Positions 18,044-26,528 of a stretch of 44,986 nt of DNA are shown here, piece after piece. The DNA lies in contig NZ_LGKP01000031.1 of NCBI RefSeq assembly GCF_001306135.1, positions 1-44,986 of the forward strand, given 5' to 3'. The notes below the pieces were generated by a model. It was given only the letters and a program-made list of their open reading frames with translations. It made no database searches and was not told the DNA's origin. Source of the DNA: Herpetosiphon geysericola. GTDB lineage: Bacteria; Chloroflexota; Chloroflexia; Chloroflexales; Herpetosiphonaceae. Every line of letters starts with the position of its first letter. The first letter of the stretch is position 1. The translations under genes were made by a program, and so were the position numbers.

Positions 18044-18088
18044 TCGAATTAGCAGCCAATTTAGCAGAATGTTAATTGGTTGGCACTA

Positions 18089-18111
18089 GAGAACATAGAA
18101 CATAGAACATA
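18089..18111. repeat. Tandem 'gaacata' spacer repeat
   Basis: About three tandem copies of 'agaacat', the same word as at 561-591 and 43730-43757. It lies in the 150-bp spacer between the copper promoter and the next gene's 3' end, with no gene visible. Confidence 0.6.
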
Positions 18112-18195
18112 AGGTTGGCTATGGGCTGGCACAATCATAATCTCAATAATCTGTGGAATCTGTGGCTAACGCATTGGCAGCTAATTGCTTTATAG

Positions 18196-18966
18196 CTAGC
18201 TAGCCTTTTTACGGAGATACCTCACGAGCACCAGCATAACAGCTTGGGTCAGCAATGCCGCGCATGTGGCAATCCCAAACGTCAAACCCACTCCCCAGTG
18301 TTCAATGCCACTTCCAATAACGATAAAGAACATTGCACAGGCAAAAGAACTTACAATGACCCCATGGAGAATTTGGCGCGCTGGACGAACACCCTGCAGG
18401 CTGTGCGCAAAGATCGTAAACACGGTTGCGAAAATCGGCAATGGCGCCAGTAAGCCGCTAAGCTGTGGCCCCAGCAAGCGAGCGCTACTAGTCAGAATAA
18501 CGACCATACTTGTTGCAGCACCCATTCTGCCCCATAACGCCCACGCCGGAGGCGCCATCGAGCCACTTTGGCTACTAATGCTTGGCCAGTAGGCTAAAAT
18601 TAGGCCAAGAACCATACTTAAAATCAAAAACACCAGCATAATCGGCACTGTAAGCTGATTCAGGATTAGGGTGCTTAGCCCAAACACTGCCCAGCCAATC
18701 AGCCAACAGCCAAGCCAATTGAGCCTTGACGCAAGCCAAGCATAGGTTATGCAAAATAGTGCCTGTGAAAGCAAACCCATGAGAATACCCAAAGCCATAT
18801 GGGCAGCGAACGCAGGGCCAACCTCGAACGCAACAAAAGCAGTAATTGGCGCCGAAGTCAATGGCAAGCCGATCAACCAGCCGCCAACGGTTGCGCCCCA
18901 GCGCTTATCAGCCAAACTAATTAGTCCAATCAGTAGTGGGGTGATTGTAAGTTTAAATATCAGCAT
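18196..18966 (-). CDS. Integral membrane protein of unknown function
   Basis: This 256-residue protein is almost entirely hydrophobic, with about eight predicted membrane segments, and ends in a basic RYLRKKAS tail on the cytosolic side. The N-terminal part contains DKRWGATVGGWLIGLPLTS between the first two segments, a conserved-looking loop. I cannot assign a family. ATG 18966 has AGGAAGG just upstream, unlike the ATG at 18993. The Lrp/AsnC-type regulator is divergently transcribed 137 bp away, so this may be an amino-acid or small-molecule exporter controlled by it, as in LrpC/ArgO-like pairs. That role is inference from position only. Confidence 0.75.
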   Translation of the reverse strand: MLIFKLTITPLLIGLISLADKRWGATVGGWLIGLPLTSAPITAFVAFEVGPAFAAHMALGILMGLLSQALFCITYAWLASRLNWLGCWLIGWAVFGLSTLILNQLTVPIMLVFLILSMVLGLILAYWPSISSQSGSMAPPAWALWGRMGAATSMVVILTSSARLLGPQLSGLLAPLPIFATVFTIFAHSLQGVRPARQILHGVIVSSFACAMFFIVIGSGIEHWGVGLTFGIATCAALLTQAVMLVLVRYLRKKAS

Positions 18967-19103
18967 GCGAGCCTTCCTTAGCGTGGTTAGCATTCAAGAG
19001 CTAGCTTAATCAAGCATAGTCTATGGCTTTGTTATGCGAGAATACAGCCTAATAGCACGCTCTTTTATCCTTTTATATTTAAAAACGAAAGGAAATTTGG
19101 CCT

Positions 19104-19592
19104 ATGACTAGCGATACTGAAAGATTGCTCGACGCAACTGGTTGGCAGATTCTAGTGGCTCTACAATCCGATGCACGCATCTCCTACAGCGAGTTAGGGC
19201 AGCACGTCGGCCTAATCGCGCCAGCAGTACGCGAACGCATCCGCAAATTTGAAGAGGCAGGCATTATTACTGGCTATCATGCAACAGTTAATCGCAGACT
19301 GGTGGGTCTCCCAGTGAGCGCGATTATTCGAATGGGATTACATGCATCCGAGAGCAGCGCGGCAACGATTGCAGCCTTGGATAGCATCGAGGAAGTGTTG
19401 GAATGTGCGCGAGTGATGGGCACTGATACGCTTATTCTGAAAGTGGGAGCGACTTCAATTGAGCATCTCGAAAAACTGATTGATCGGCTGCTCGTGTATG
19501 GGCCGTTGACAAGCGCAATGGTCTTGTCAACGCCAATTGAACGGCGTAATGTGACCCAAGCCATAACCATGCAGGCTCAAACTGAAGCATAA
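19104..19592 (+). CDS. Lrp/AsnC family transcriptional regulator
   Basis: This 162-residue protein has an N-terminal winged helix-turn-helix (about residues 12-60: GWQILVALQSDARISYSELGQHVGL then VRERIRKFEEAGIITGYHA), followed by a RAM/AsnC effector domain (about 65-150) that binds amino acids and drives oligomerisation. The order and length are typical. GAAAGG lies about 11 nt before the ATG. It is divergent from the membrane protein and probably regulates both itself and that gene from the shared spacer, where GCTTAATCAAGC near 19003 is a weak palindrome. Confidence 0.92.
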   Translation: MTSDTERLLDATGWQILVALQSDARISYSELGQHVGLIAPAVRERIRKFEEAGIITGYHATVNRRLVGLPVSAIIRMGLHASESSAATIAALDSIEEVLECARVMGTDTLILKVGATSIEHLEKLIDRLLVYGPLTSAMVLSTPIERRNVTQAITMQAQTEA

Positions 19593-19871
19593 GAATACTC
19601 TGGCCTAAAAATCATTCATGGAAGTAGTGACGAAAAATGTAGTCTTCGTGGCCCTTCGTGTCATTCGTGGAGCAATTGCTTAACGCAGAGTAACCGAAGG
19701 ATGAATCATGAAGGATGAGGGATGAAAGTCAGAAGTCAAAAATCAAAAGGCAGAAGCCCCAAAACCCATAGCGGATAGCTCAAAGTCATTTCCCCTTCGT
19801 GTCCTTCGTGTTCTTCGTGGTTTCGGTTGCTGACCCCTGACACCTACAGCCTGATCTCCAGCCCCTACTGC
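19593..19871. other. Repeat-rich spacer before the glycosyltransferase
   Basis: No gene seen. The stretch consists of 'cttcgtgg/ccttcgtgt' words (the complement of the 'cacgaag' family), 'aacgcagag' and 'gatgaa' words. The same families fill other spacers of the window. Confidence 0.6.
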
Positions 19872-19900
19872 TTGACATTTTGGCGATCGTGACGAAGATT
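19872..19900 (+). promoter_or_regulatory. Possible promoter of the GT4 gene
   Basis: A perfect TTGACA (19872-19877) is followed after 17 nt by AAGATT, a weak -10. It lies about 30 nt before the start codon. Confidence 0.4.
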
Positions 19901-19927
19901 GAACCAGAATTGTGTTGAGGTTGCACT

Positions 19928-21073
19928 ATGAAAATTGGCTTTGTCTTTGATGATCACATGCACCGCATCGGCGGCATTCAGGTATATATTCGTGGTTTGT
20001 ACCATTATTTTGAGAGCCTAGGCCACGAGGTAGTGATTTTTGCTGGTGGCAGCCAGTTTGATAACGCCAAATTGGCCGAGCGGATTATTCCGTTGGGCGT
20101 TTCGTTGCCAACCTATGGTAGCGGCTCGAATACCTCATTGCCAATCTGCCTTGAATCAAATCGGCGATTGCGCGAGCTGTTAGAGGCCGAGAACTGCGAT
20201 ATTTTGCATATTCAGACCTTGCACTCGCCAACCATGGGTGGGCGTATTTTGGCCAATTCTAAGGCTTGCCACATCTCGACCTTTCATAATCGGGTTGATG
20301 AGCCGTGGAAATTGCAGGCTTTGCGCATGGTCAAGTACATTTTGCCCGATTTCTTTCGCCATGTGCATGGCCGAATTGCTGGTTCGCAGGCAGCAAAGGA
20401 GACGGCGCAGGCGATTTTTGGCAAGCAAGACGAATACACCGTAATTGCGAGCGGCATCAATCTTGAGCGTTTCGAGGATGCAGCCAATTTGCCACGCTTA
20501 CACCAATATGACGACGATAAAATTACTCTGTTTACACTTGGGCGCTTGGAACAGCGCAAAGGTGTGGAGTATTTGCTGCGCGCTTATGCCTTGCTCCAAA
20601 AGGATTATCCCAACCAATTGCGGCTGGTGATTGCTGGTGATGGGCCGTTGCGCGAAGAATTGCAGACCTTGGCCAAGCAATTGAATTTGAGCAATGTAGA
20701 ATGGCTTGGCTATGTGACCGATTTGGCCTTGCCGCATTTGATGGCCAGCGCCGATATTTTTTGTGCGCCAGCAATTGGCCAAGAAAGTTTTGGCTATGTG
20801 ATTGTTGAGGCGATGGCGCTTGGTTTGCCAGTCGTGGCGGCAGCCAATGCTGGCTATGCAGGCGTTTTGGTTAATCATCCAGGCAACTTAGCGGTGCCGC
20901 CGCGCGATCCACGGGCCATGGCTGGAGCAATTGCCAGCTTTATCGCCAGCCCAGCAGCGCGCAAAAAAATTGGCCAAGCGAATCGCCAACAGGCCAAAAA
21001 CTATAGCTGGCAGGTGATTGGCGACCAAATTATGGAGTTTTACAAAAAAACTTTAGCCCAAACTGTGCAATAG
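19928..21073 (+). CDS. Glycosyltransferase family 4
   Basis: This 381-residue GT-B enzyme transfers a sugar from a nucleotide-sugar with retention of configuration. The N-terminal domain has the glycine-rich acceptor loop (HRIGGIQVYIRGL). The C-terminal donor domain opens with FTLGRLEQRKGVEYLL and carries the EX7E motif E286/E294 in QESFGYVIVEAMALG. The overall pattern resembles phosphatidylinositol mannosyltransferase-like and capsule GT4 enzymes; acceptor and sugar cannot be fixed. GAGGTTG precedes the ATG. It appears monocistronic, with a terminator immediately downstream. Confidence 0.93.
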   Translation: MKIGFVFDDHMHRIGGIQVYIRGLYHYFESLGHEVVIFAGGSQFDNAKLAERIIPLGVSLPTYGSGSNTSLPICLESNRRLRELLEAENCDILHIQTLHSPTMGGRILANSKACHISTFHNRVDEPWKLQALRMVKYILPDFFRHVHGRIAGSQAAKETAQAIFGKQDEYTVIASGINLERFEDAANLPRLHQYDDDKITLFTLGRLEQRKGVEYLLRAYALLQKDYPNQLRLVIAGDGPLREELQTLAKQLNLSNVEWLGYVTDLALPHLMASADIFCAPAIGQESFGYVIVEAMALGLPVVAAANAGYAGVLVNHPGNLAVPPRDPRAMAGAIASFIASPAARKKIGQANRQQAKNYSWQVIGDQIMEFYKKTLAQTVQ

Positions 21074-21082
21074 TGCCAAGCA

Positions 21083-21130
21083 ATTAAGCGCTTTTTTGTG
21101 TAGTTTGCATAACAGGCGCTTAATCTTTTT
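21083..21130 (+). terminator. Intrinsic terminator after the GT4 gene
   Basis: A perfect 9-bp stem ATTAAGCGC/GCGCTTAAT (21083-21091 with 21116-21124) is followed by CTTTTT. The loop is long (24 nt) but the T-tract is in the right place. Confidence 0.65.
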
Positions 21131-21131
21131 A

Positions 21132-21140
21132 TGCTATAGT
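21132..21140 (+). promoter_or_regulatory. Extended -10 promoter of the small HTH gene
   Basis: TGCTATAGT gives an extended -10 (TG-n-TATAGT). No clear -35 is visible upstream because the terminator occupies that position. Confidence 0.5.
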
Positions 21141-21214
21141 AAGGTCTATGCCAACGGTGGCAACGAACCCCAATGTGGTGGATTCTAACGATGAGCTATC
21201 TAGAGGAGGCGCAT

Positions 21215-21421
21215 ATGCGTTCCCATGATTATTCAATCGAAGAAGCCGCCGGATTAATGCAGCTTTCCGAAGATACCGTGCGGCGTTGGGTTAGCAAAAA
21301 GTTGATTGGCGCGTATCAACTTGGGCGTGGCTGGCGAATTTCCGAAGATGAGATTCAAAATATTTTGACGGCGCGGCACGAAATGGAGCAAGAACGCCAA
21401 TTTGCTCCAAGCGCCGCCTAG
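21215..21421 (+). CDS. Small excisionase-type (HTH_17) DNA-binding protein
   Basis: This 68-residue protein is a single MerR-like winged helix of the excisionase family: YSIEEAAGLMQLSEDTVRRWV then KLIGAYQLGRGWRISEDEI. A strong GAGGAGG (21203-21209) lies 5 nt before ATG 21215, excluding the longer frame from 21173. Such proteins act as phage/transposon excision factors or as small chromosomal regulators. No integrase is adjacent, so a regulatory role is as likely. It has its own promoter and a strong terminator. Confidence 0.88.
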   Translation: MRSHDYSIEEAAGLMQLSEDTVRRWVSKKLIGAYQLGRGWRISEDEIQNILTARHEMEQERQFAPSAA

Positions 21422-21450
21422 GTTTAAGCTATTTTGGCCGACAACCCAAA

Positions 21451-21488
21451 GCCCGCTGGATTCTTCACGAATCCAGCGGGCTTTTTTT
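21451..21488 (+). terminator. Strong intrinsic terminator of the HTH gene
   Basis: A perfect 13-bp stem GCCCGCTGGATTC/GAATCCAGCGGGC with a 5-nt loop is followed by seven T residues (21482-21488). Textbook Rho-independent terminator. Confidence 0.95.
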
Positions 21489-21507
21489 AATTTCAGGCGC
21501 TGAGGTC

Positions 21508-21526
21508 TTAAACATCGCTCCTTGCA
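21508..21526. repeat. Left 19-bp direct repeat flanking the SAP gene
   Basis: TTAAACATCGCTCCTTGCA, matched at 18 of 19 positions by the copy at 22667-22685. The pair brackets exactly one gene. Confidence 0.75.
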
Positions 21527-21626
21527 AATGCTATGGCCGAAGCAGAAAGTTGGATTAAATAGAGCTGCATGATGCAAAACACGCGATAGATTGTTATACT
21601 TAATGCTACTTTTGAGTGAGAATAGT

Positions 21627-22670
21627 ATGGACTTTTTCGAAAAACCTTTTGATAATAGCGCTAATCAAGCAGCTCAACCAACTCCCGTTGAGCCTAATCA
21701 ACCAACGATCCTTGATGATTGGCGCAAATTCCCTGCTCACTTTATGTTCCTCAACGAATTTCGATCTGCTACAAATCCACAAATCTTTGCCGATATTAAT
21801 CATGGCAAACCTTGGCGCTGGGTGCTCAATGAGCATCCAACTTTCACGATTGAGCGTTGGATTCAGGATGGAATCTTGGTTCGCCCTTCGATCAACAGGT
21901 TGCTTGACGAATTGACTGAGCCGCAACTCAAAACATTGGCCAAAGAACGGGATTTGGACCTATCAGGTCAAAAGGCTGATCTTATTGCTCGCTTGATTGA
22001 GGCTGATCCGGCGGGAATGGCTGCGATTGTAGCAGATAACCCATTGCTTATCCTAAGCGACTATGGGGAATCACTGGTTGAACCCTTTCTTGAGTATGAG
22101 GCCCAACAGCGAGTCATCGCAGAAGCAGCGTGTATGGCTGCATTGAACGAGGGTGAATTCTATCGAGCTGAGCAGATTGCATTGCATGAGTATCATTCGG
22201 GTGTGTTTCCAATAGATTTTTATAATGCTGACGTAGCGCTCTTGTTGAGCATATTTATGACCCATCCATTTAGTTATTTCGATCAGCTTGAAGATGCCGA
22301 TCAACACGCTATTCGCCTTGCTACGGCGATGCGCTTTTTATGGGGCAATGAGCTAAGCCGCTGGTTGCCTAATGCTACGGCTGGAGATAATCGTTTTAGC
22401 GCTGCCCAGCTAGCCCAGTTGTTGCATGACTATACGTTTCATATTGCAACCATACAGCTCTATACGAAGGATTGGATTGATACCACGGTTGAGATTGTGG
22501 CTAGCCCAGAAGCATGTCCTGTATGTCAAAAGCTTAACAACATCTATCCAGTAGCTGAAATTCCGATGTTGCCACCGAAGGATTGCCAGAGCCCACTCAG
22601 TTGCTATTTTGATTATATTGATCAAACTAATTATTTCAACCCAGATGGAACTTGCATTATAGGTAATTAA
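21627..22670 (+). CDS. SAP-domain protein with C-terminal Cys motif
   Basis: This 347-residue protein contains a SAP motif at about residues 94-126 (LDELTEPQLKTLAKERDL, then SGQKADLIARL), a helix-turn-helix fold that binds AT-rich DNA. The middle is helical and acidic without a known domain. Near the C-terminus CPVCQKLNNIYP, then LPPKDCQ and SPLSC, form a cysteine cluster that recalls the CxxC...P.LPP..C tail of phage Mu F/SPP1 gp7-type head proteins, a resemblance only. ATG 21627 is chosen over upstream starts that overlap a TTATACTTAAT promoter-like stretch; the binding site is weak (GAGTGAG). The gene is bracketed by a 19-bp direct repeat and may be an inserted cassette. Confidence 0.75.
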   Translation: MDFFEKPFDNSANQAAQPTPVEPNQPTILDDWRKFPAHFMFLNEFRSATNPQIFADINHGKPWRWVLNEHPTFTIERWIQDGILVRPSINRLLDELTEPQLKTLAKERDLDLSGQKADLIARLIEADPAGMAAIVADNPLLILSDYGESLVEPFLEYEAQQRVIAEAACMAALNEGEFYRAEQIALHEYHSGVFPIDFYNADVALLLSIFMTHPFSYFDQLEDADQHAIRLATAMRFLWGNELSRWLPNATAGDNRFSAAQLAQLLHDYTFHIATIQLYTKDWIDTTVEIVASPEACPVCQKLNNIYPVAEIPMLPPKDCQSPLSCYFDYIDQTNYFNPDGTCIIGN

Positions 22671-22685
22671 ACATCTCTCCTTGCA
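22667..22685. repeat. Right 19-bp direct repeat flanking the SAP gene
   Basis: TTAAACATCTCTCCTTGCA differs at one base from the copy at 21508-21526. It overlaps the SAP gene's stop codon and ends 6 bp before the ubiE stop. Confidence 0.75.
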
Positions 22686-22691
22686 GCGCGT

Positions 22692-23402
22692 TTATTTGGT
22701 GGCGATATGCACGGCAACTGCGCCCAAGCCCAATTGCTTCCAGGTCACATCGCGCCAGCCGCATTCGGCGATAATTTGGGCTAGCTCAGGTGGCTGGGGG
22801 AAAATCGATGCAGATTGGGGCAAGTAGGTATACGCCCGATTGTTGCCGCCAACGATGCTGCCAATTATTGGCACAATATTGTTGAAATAGAATTGATGAC
22901 CCCAGCGTACCAAGGGATTTTTGGGCCGCGCAACTTCTAAACATGCCAATTTGCCGCCTGGCTTGGTCACGCGCGCCATTTCGCTAAAGGCTTGGCGAAT
23001 ATCCACGATGTTGCGCATAGCAAAGCCAGTAGTCACAATATCAAACGATTCGTCGGCAAATGGTAAGTGCATACCATCGCCATTAACGAAGCTATGATCT
23101 GTTGTGTCTTGGTCGCGTTTGGCTTGACCCGCTGCCATCATTGCAAAGGTAAAATCCAGCCCAACCACGCCAACATTGGGCATGGCGCGTTGCAAAATCG
23201 GTAGAAAATCGCCAGTGCCAGAGCCAACATCCAAGGCCCATGTGGCGTCGGTTTGCTTGATGCGTTTGGTTGCCCAACGTCGCCAGCCTTGATCTAGCCC
23301 AAAGGTCATCAGCCGATTCATCAGATCATAGCGCTCGGCAATGGCTGTGAACATGGCGTTGACATAGACTGCTTTCTCATCAGATTGTGGCAAGACAGAC
23401 AT
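22692..23402 (-). CDS. ubiE: Demethylmenaquinone methyltransferase
   Basis: This 236-residue SAM-dependent enzyme performs the last C-methylation in menaquinone synthesis (MenG/UbiE). The first UbiE signature is at residues 18-43 (AIAERYDLMNRLMTFGLDQGWR), the SAM motif I DVGSGTGD at 58-65, and the second signature VTKPGGKLACLEVARP follows. Its ATG overlaps the ubiX stop by one base (TAATG), so the two are translationally coupled. An aerobic or respiratory Chloroflexota is expected to use menaquinone, so the MenG role is favoured over ubiquinone synthesis. Confidence 0.95.
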   Translation of the reverse strand: MSVLPQSDEKAVYVNAMFTAIAERYDLMNRLMTFGLDQGWRRWATKRIKQTDATWALDVGSGTGDFLPILQRAMPNVGVVGLDFTFAMMAAGQAKRDQDTTDHSFVNGDGMHLPFADESFDIVTTGFAMRNIVDIRQAFSEMARVTKPGGKLACLEVARPKNPLVRWGHQFYFNNIVPIIGSIVGGNNRAYTYLPQSASIFPQPPELAQIIAECGWRDVTWKQLGLGAVAVHIATK

Positions 23403-24001
23403 TATTCAAGCTCCAAGCCAGCCCATTGCTGGTTACTATCAAGCTCAGGGCTTAGCCCCAAGGCAACTAAAGCGCGGGCGGCCACAAAATCGACGACTTC
23501 GGCAACCGTAGTTGGGCGAGCATAGAAATTGGGCATCGGCGGCACGAGCCGCACGCCACGCTGCGCTAAACGTAGCATATTTTCCAAATGCACGCTCGAA
23601 AGCGGGGTTTCGCGCGGGACGACGACTAAGCGCCGTCCCTCTTTTTGGGTCACATCGGCCACGCGCAACAGCAAATTGTTGGCAAAGCCAGCAGCCAAGG
23701 CGGCAACCGTGCCCATCGAGCAGGGCACAATCAGCATGCCATAGACCGGATACGAACCGCTAGCAATCGTTGCCGCTTGATTATTGGGATTATGCTCGGT
23801 GATCAGGCCTGACGCCTGCCAACGCGCCACGGCCTCAGCCCAAGGGTAGCCTTGTTCTTGGCGCCAAACGATCCGAGCCGATGAAGTAGCAATCAACTCA
23901 ATCGGATGTTCCAAAGCGATCAAGCGCTCGATGACCCGATCGGCGAGAGCTGCTCCACTCGCGCCGCTAACCCCAACCACCACTGGCAAACGCTTACTCA
24001 T
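23402..24001 (-). CDS. ubiX: UbiX flavin prenyltransferase
   Basis: UbiX attaches a dimethylallyl group to FMN to make prenylated FMN, the cofactor of UbiD-type decarboxylases. The 199-residue protein has the flavin-binding GVSGASG (10-16), PCSMGT (93-98), the PRETPLS active-site segment (129-135) and the terminal MPNFYARP loop. Its start overlaps the upstream PHP-AlbA gene by 8 bp and its stop overlaps the ubiE start, forming a three-gene coupled unit. No UbiD partner lies within the window. Confidence 0.95.
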   Translation of the reverse strand: MSKRLPVVVGVSGASGAALADRVIERLIALEHPIELIATSSARIVWRQEQGYPWAEAVARWQASGLITEHNPNNQAATIASGSYPVYGMLIVPCSMGTVAALAAGFANNLLLRVADVTQKEGRRLVVVPRETPLSSVHLENMLRLAQRGVRLVPPMPNFYARPTTVAEVVDFVAARALVALGLSPELDSNQQWAGLELE

Positions 24002-26327
24002 CGTCCCATAGCTCCAATAATTCGCGCCATTCGTTTTCTAGCTCTTCGCGCCGAGCAGCATAGTAGATATGGTCAACGCCATCTTCATCGCGATAGACTA
24101 AATCGACCTGTGAGCGCATTGGCCGCATATAGCCGATGTTGCCCCACCAACGTACTGAGGCCTCATCGATTGGCAGATCTTCGAGGAACATACGGGCGGC
24201 ATACTCGCGCACCGTGCCTTGCTCAAGATCTAAATCGCGCCATGGGTCGCTGACTTCGCCGCTGCGCAAATTGCGGAAGCGGAAGGAGCGGCCAAAATCG
24301 CTTTCTTCCATTGCTACAACTTCGATGCCTGTGGTTGGGGGCTTGACCCGAATCAGATTGAGCCATGCTTCGGTCAATTTGGCGCGGGTTACGTCGTTGA
24401 AGGTTTGAAACTCTTCATCTTCTTTGTTTTTCATGGCAAGGTCGAAGCGAATTTTTTCTTCGTTGCCATAGATGCGCCATAAGCCGCCACGGCCCTTCCA
24501 ACGATATTTGCGGTCGCCCCACGGCAGCCAATTGTCTTCATTGTCCGATGCTGCATCGTCAATTGGGGCGCTAAAGCTGCGTGGTGCGCTGATTGGGGCA
24601 TGATCGTCGTTATCGTTGGCATCGACTGCAAAGCTATCGTTGATGCCAAGCAGCGAGCGCCAGCCCTCACCAAGCCCCCACTCGGAAACGCCATAAAAAA
24701 TATGGTCGATTACGCCTGAGGCATCGCGATGAATCAGATCATATTTGGTGCGATTGCCTTGTTGGAAGGTACGCCAAACGCCGAGCCGACCATACCAGCG
24801 TACATCTTCGTTGAGGTCAATTTTGGCATCGCGCAATTCTTCGTGGCGCGAGATGGCATAAGCCCACAAGCCTTGGGCGCGATCGCGTTCAACGCCGGTG
24901 GTAGTGCGCAAATCACGCACTTCATAGGTCCAAACTGCGTTGCGTTTTTGCTCGCTCACAATCTCGACGCCGGAGCGTGGCAATTCCAAATCTTCGCCAT
25001 TATCAAGTGGCGACATCATGCTGCGAACCAAGGCGCGACGAGCAAGTTGCAACAATTCTTCGCGGTTGGCAACCTGAGTTTGATCATCGCGGCGCACATA
25101 GACTGCACCATTGCTTGCAACATAGGGTGGCAATTCATCGGGCTTAACTTCAACCCGCACAACATCGCGTTCTTGATATTGCATTAATTCGAGGCTGAGG
25201 TTTGGTTGCGGGTCGAGGTATTGAGCCACAAGCTGTTTGATTTGCTCGCTTATGCTGCTTGCTGAGACAGTTTGCTCGCCATCGGTGCCAATTAAGATCA
25301 CCCCGCCATCAGCATTGGCAAGGGCTGCCACATCGTGCCAAACTTGCGCCAGATACTCCTCGGTTGCCGGACGGGCAATTAAGTGGCGCGAATCGCCATT
25401 CAGTCGCACGTTATCAATCTCCCATTGCTTTTGGTCGCGGCGTGGCACGCGCACCTTATCGATTTGCTTGCTACTCAACAAGGTTTTCAAGGCATCGAAT
25501 GAAGCTTCGGGCAAGAGCGCCTCGAAATAGCGGTCGCCAACGCCATAGAATTTTTTGCTTTCTTGGTCGTCGGCAGCGGCGCGATTGACGCGATGGGCAT
25601 CGGAGCCTTGAATACAGAACATTGGCCGTTCGTAATAGGTATGTTGGCCATTATAAAAGGTTGGGCTGAGGTAGCTTTCGTGGGAAGCGTAGAAATGGAC
25701 AAATTCGAGGGCGTGTAAATAGGGGCTTTGGGTCGCTGCAACGCGTGATTGGCCGCTATTGCCAAAGCGAATTGATTCGCTGACCACGCCGGAATGGGCA
25801 TTAACGTGGGCTGCAATCACAATGCCCCCAGCCCGATTGATAATTTCATAGGCTTCGGTAACGTGTTTGGTGTTGGAGATTGAGCACGAGCCAGCCTTTA
25901 ATTCTTGAGCTGGAATCCCCAATTGCAACAAGACTGCTTCAAGCACGCTGAGCGGCGTGGTTGGGGCAAAAAGGGCCAAAATATGCGAGCCATAGTGGCT
26001 AGTAAATTCAAAGCCTGGCAGCACAGTCAAGTGAGCCAACAATTGTTGATATTCGCCGTAGCGTTCGCGCTCCTCGGGCGTACAGCGATCTGCTTGCACA
26101 AAGCGTTCGAGCAAGGCTAGCTCATCGCGAAATTGTTCATAGCCGCGAATCGTGTTGTGGTCGGTAAAGGCAATAATATCAAGTTGATGGGCTGCTGCTG
26201 CCCGTAAAATATCGAGATAACTTACCTCTGGTTCTGCATAATCTTCAGATGCTGGCGTATGGATATGTAAATCTAAACGCATCCATCGCTCGGAAGGCGC
26301 AGATAACTGCTCATCGCTAAACGTCAT
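23994..26327 (-). CDS. PHP-domain and AlbA-like fusion protein with C-terminal repeats
   Basis: This 777-residue protein starts with a PHP phosphoesterase domain: HIHT at 21-24, TDHN at 55-58, then conserved His/Asp loops to about 290 (metal-dependent hydrolysis). A segment at about 325-425 (NADGGVILIGTDG and VYVRRDDQTQVANREEL) matches the AlbA_2/Schlafen-like domain, often linked to nucleic acid binding. The C-terminal half holds three repeats starting near 509, 608 and 725 (VRWYGRLGVWR, YRWKGRGGLWR, VRWWGNIGYMR), each followed by a yDL strand and a W..LL helix. ATG 26327 is taken as start; an in-frame TTG at 26417 would add 30 residues. It is coupled to ubiX. Function unknown; a nucleic-acid-directed phosphoesterase is inferred. 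Confidence 0.82.
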   Translation of the reverse strand: MTFSDEQLSAPSERWMRLDLHIHTPASEDYAEPEVSYLDILRAAAAHQLDIIAFTDHNTIRGYEQFRDELALLERFVQADRCTPEERERYGEYQQLLAHLTVLPGFEFTSHYGSHILALFAPTTPLSVLEAVLLQLGIPAQELKAGSCSISNTKHVTEAYEIINRAGGIVIAAHVNAHSGVVSESIRFGNSGQSRVAATQSPYLHALEFVHFYASHESYLSPTFYNGQHTYYERPMFCIQGSDAHRVNRAAADDQESKKFYGVGDRYFEALLPEASFDALKTLLSSKQIDKVRVPRRDQKQWEIDNVRLNGDSRHLIARPATEEYLAQVWHDVAALANADGGVILIGTDGEQTVSASSISEQIKQLVAQYLDPQPNLSLELMQYQERDVVRVEVKPDELPPYVASNGAVYVRRDDQTQVANREELLQLARRALVRSMMSPLDNGEDLELPRSGVEIVSEQKRNAVWTYEVRDLRTTTGVERDRAQGLWAYAISRHEELRDAKIDLNEDVRWYGRLGVWRTFQQGNRTKYDLIHRDASGVIDHIFYGVSEWGLGEGWRSLLGINDSFAVDANDNDDHAPISAPRSFSAPIDDAASDNEDNWLPWGDRKYRWKGRGGLWRIYGNEEKIRFDLAMKNKEDEEFQTFNDVTRAKLTEAWLNLIRVKPPTTGIEVVAMEESDFGRSFRFRNLRSGEVSDPWRDLDLEQGTVREYAARMFLEDLPIDEASVRWWGNIGYMRPMRSQVDLVYRDEDGVDHIYYAARREELENEWRELLELWDDE

Positions 26328-26474
26328 TTTCCGTTTTACTCCATCAAGATCAATGTTTTTTCTTTTGCCAAAAACTCTCGACTTCTCGTGTCGATTTTGT
26401 TCGTCATGATACCTCAATCTGGTCAGAGCGGCAATTTACTTAAATTTGACCAATGGGTCGCAAATATGTTCTAT

Positions 26475-26490
26475 TGTTTCCCGTGAAACA
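26475..26490. promoter_or_regulatory. parS-like site 1
   Basis: TGTTTCCCGTGAAACA differs from the bacterial ParB consensus TGTTTCACGTGAAACA at one position. The flanking T and A extend the palindrome to 18 bp. It is 38 bp left of the first DnaA box. Confidence 0.75.
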
Positions 26491-26528
26491 ATCTAACGTT
26501 GATCTAATGCAACTTAGTTATCAAGAAG

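Noticed and set aside
21215-21421. Prophage or integrative element around the excisionase-type gene
   Set aside because: No integrase, phage structural genes or att sites matching this gene; it has its own promoter and terminator like a chromosomal regulator.
26328-26417. N-terminal extension of the PHP-AlbA protein from a TTG start
   Set aside because: The added 30 residues are mostly charged and unlike a PHP start, and ATG 26327 lies just ahead of the domain; kept only as an alternative.
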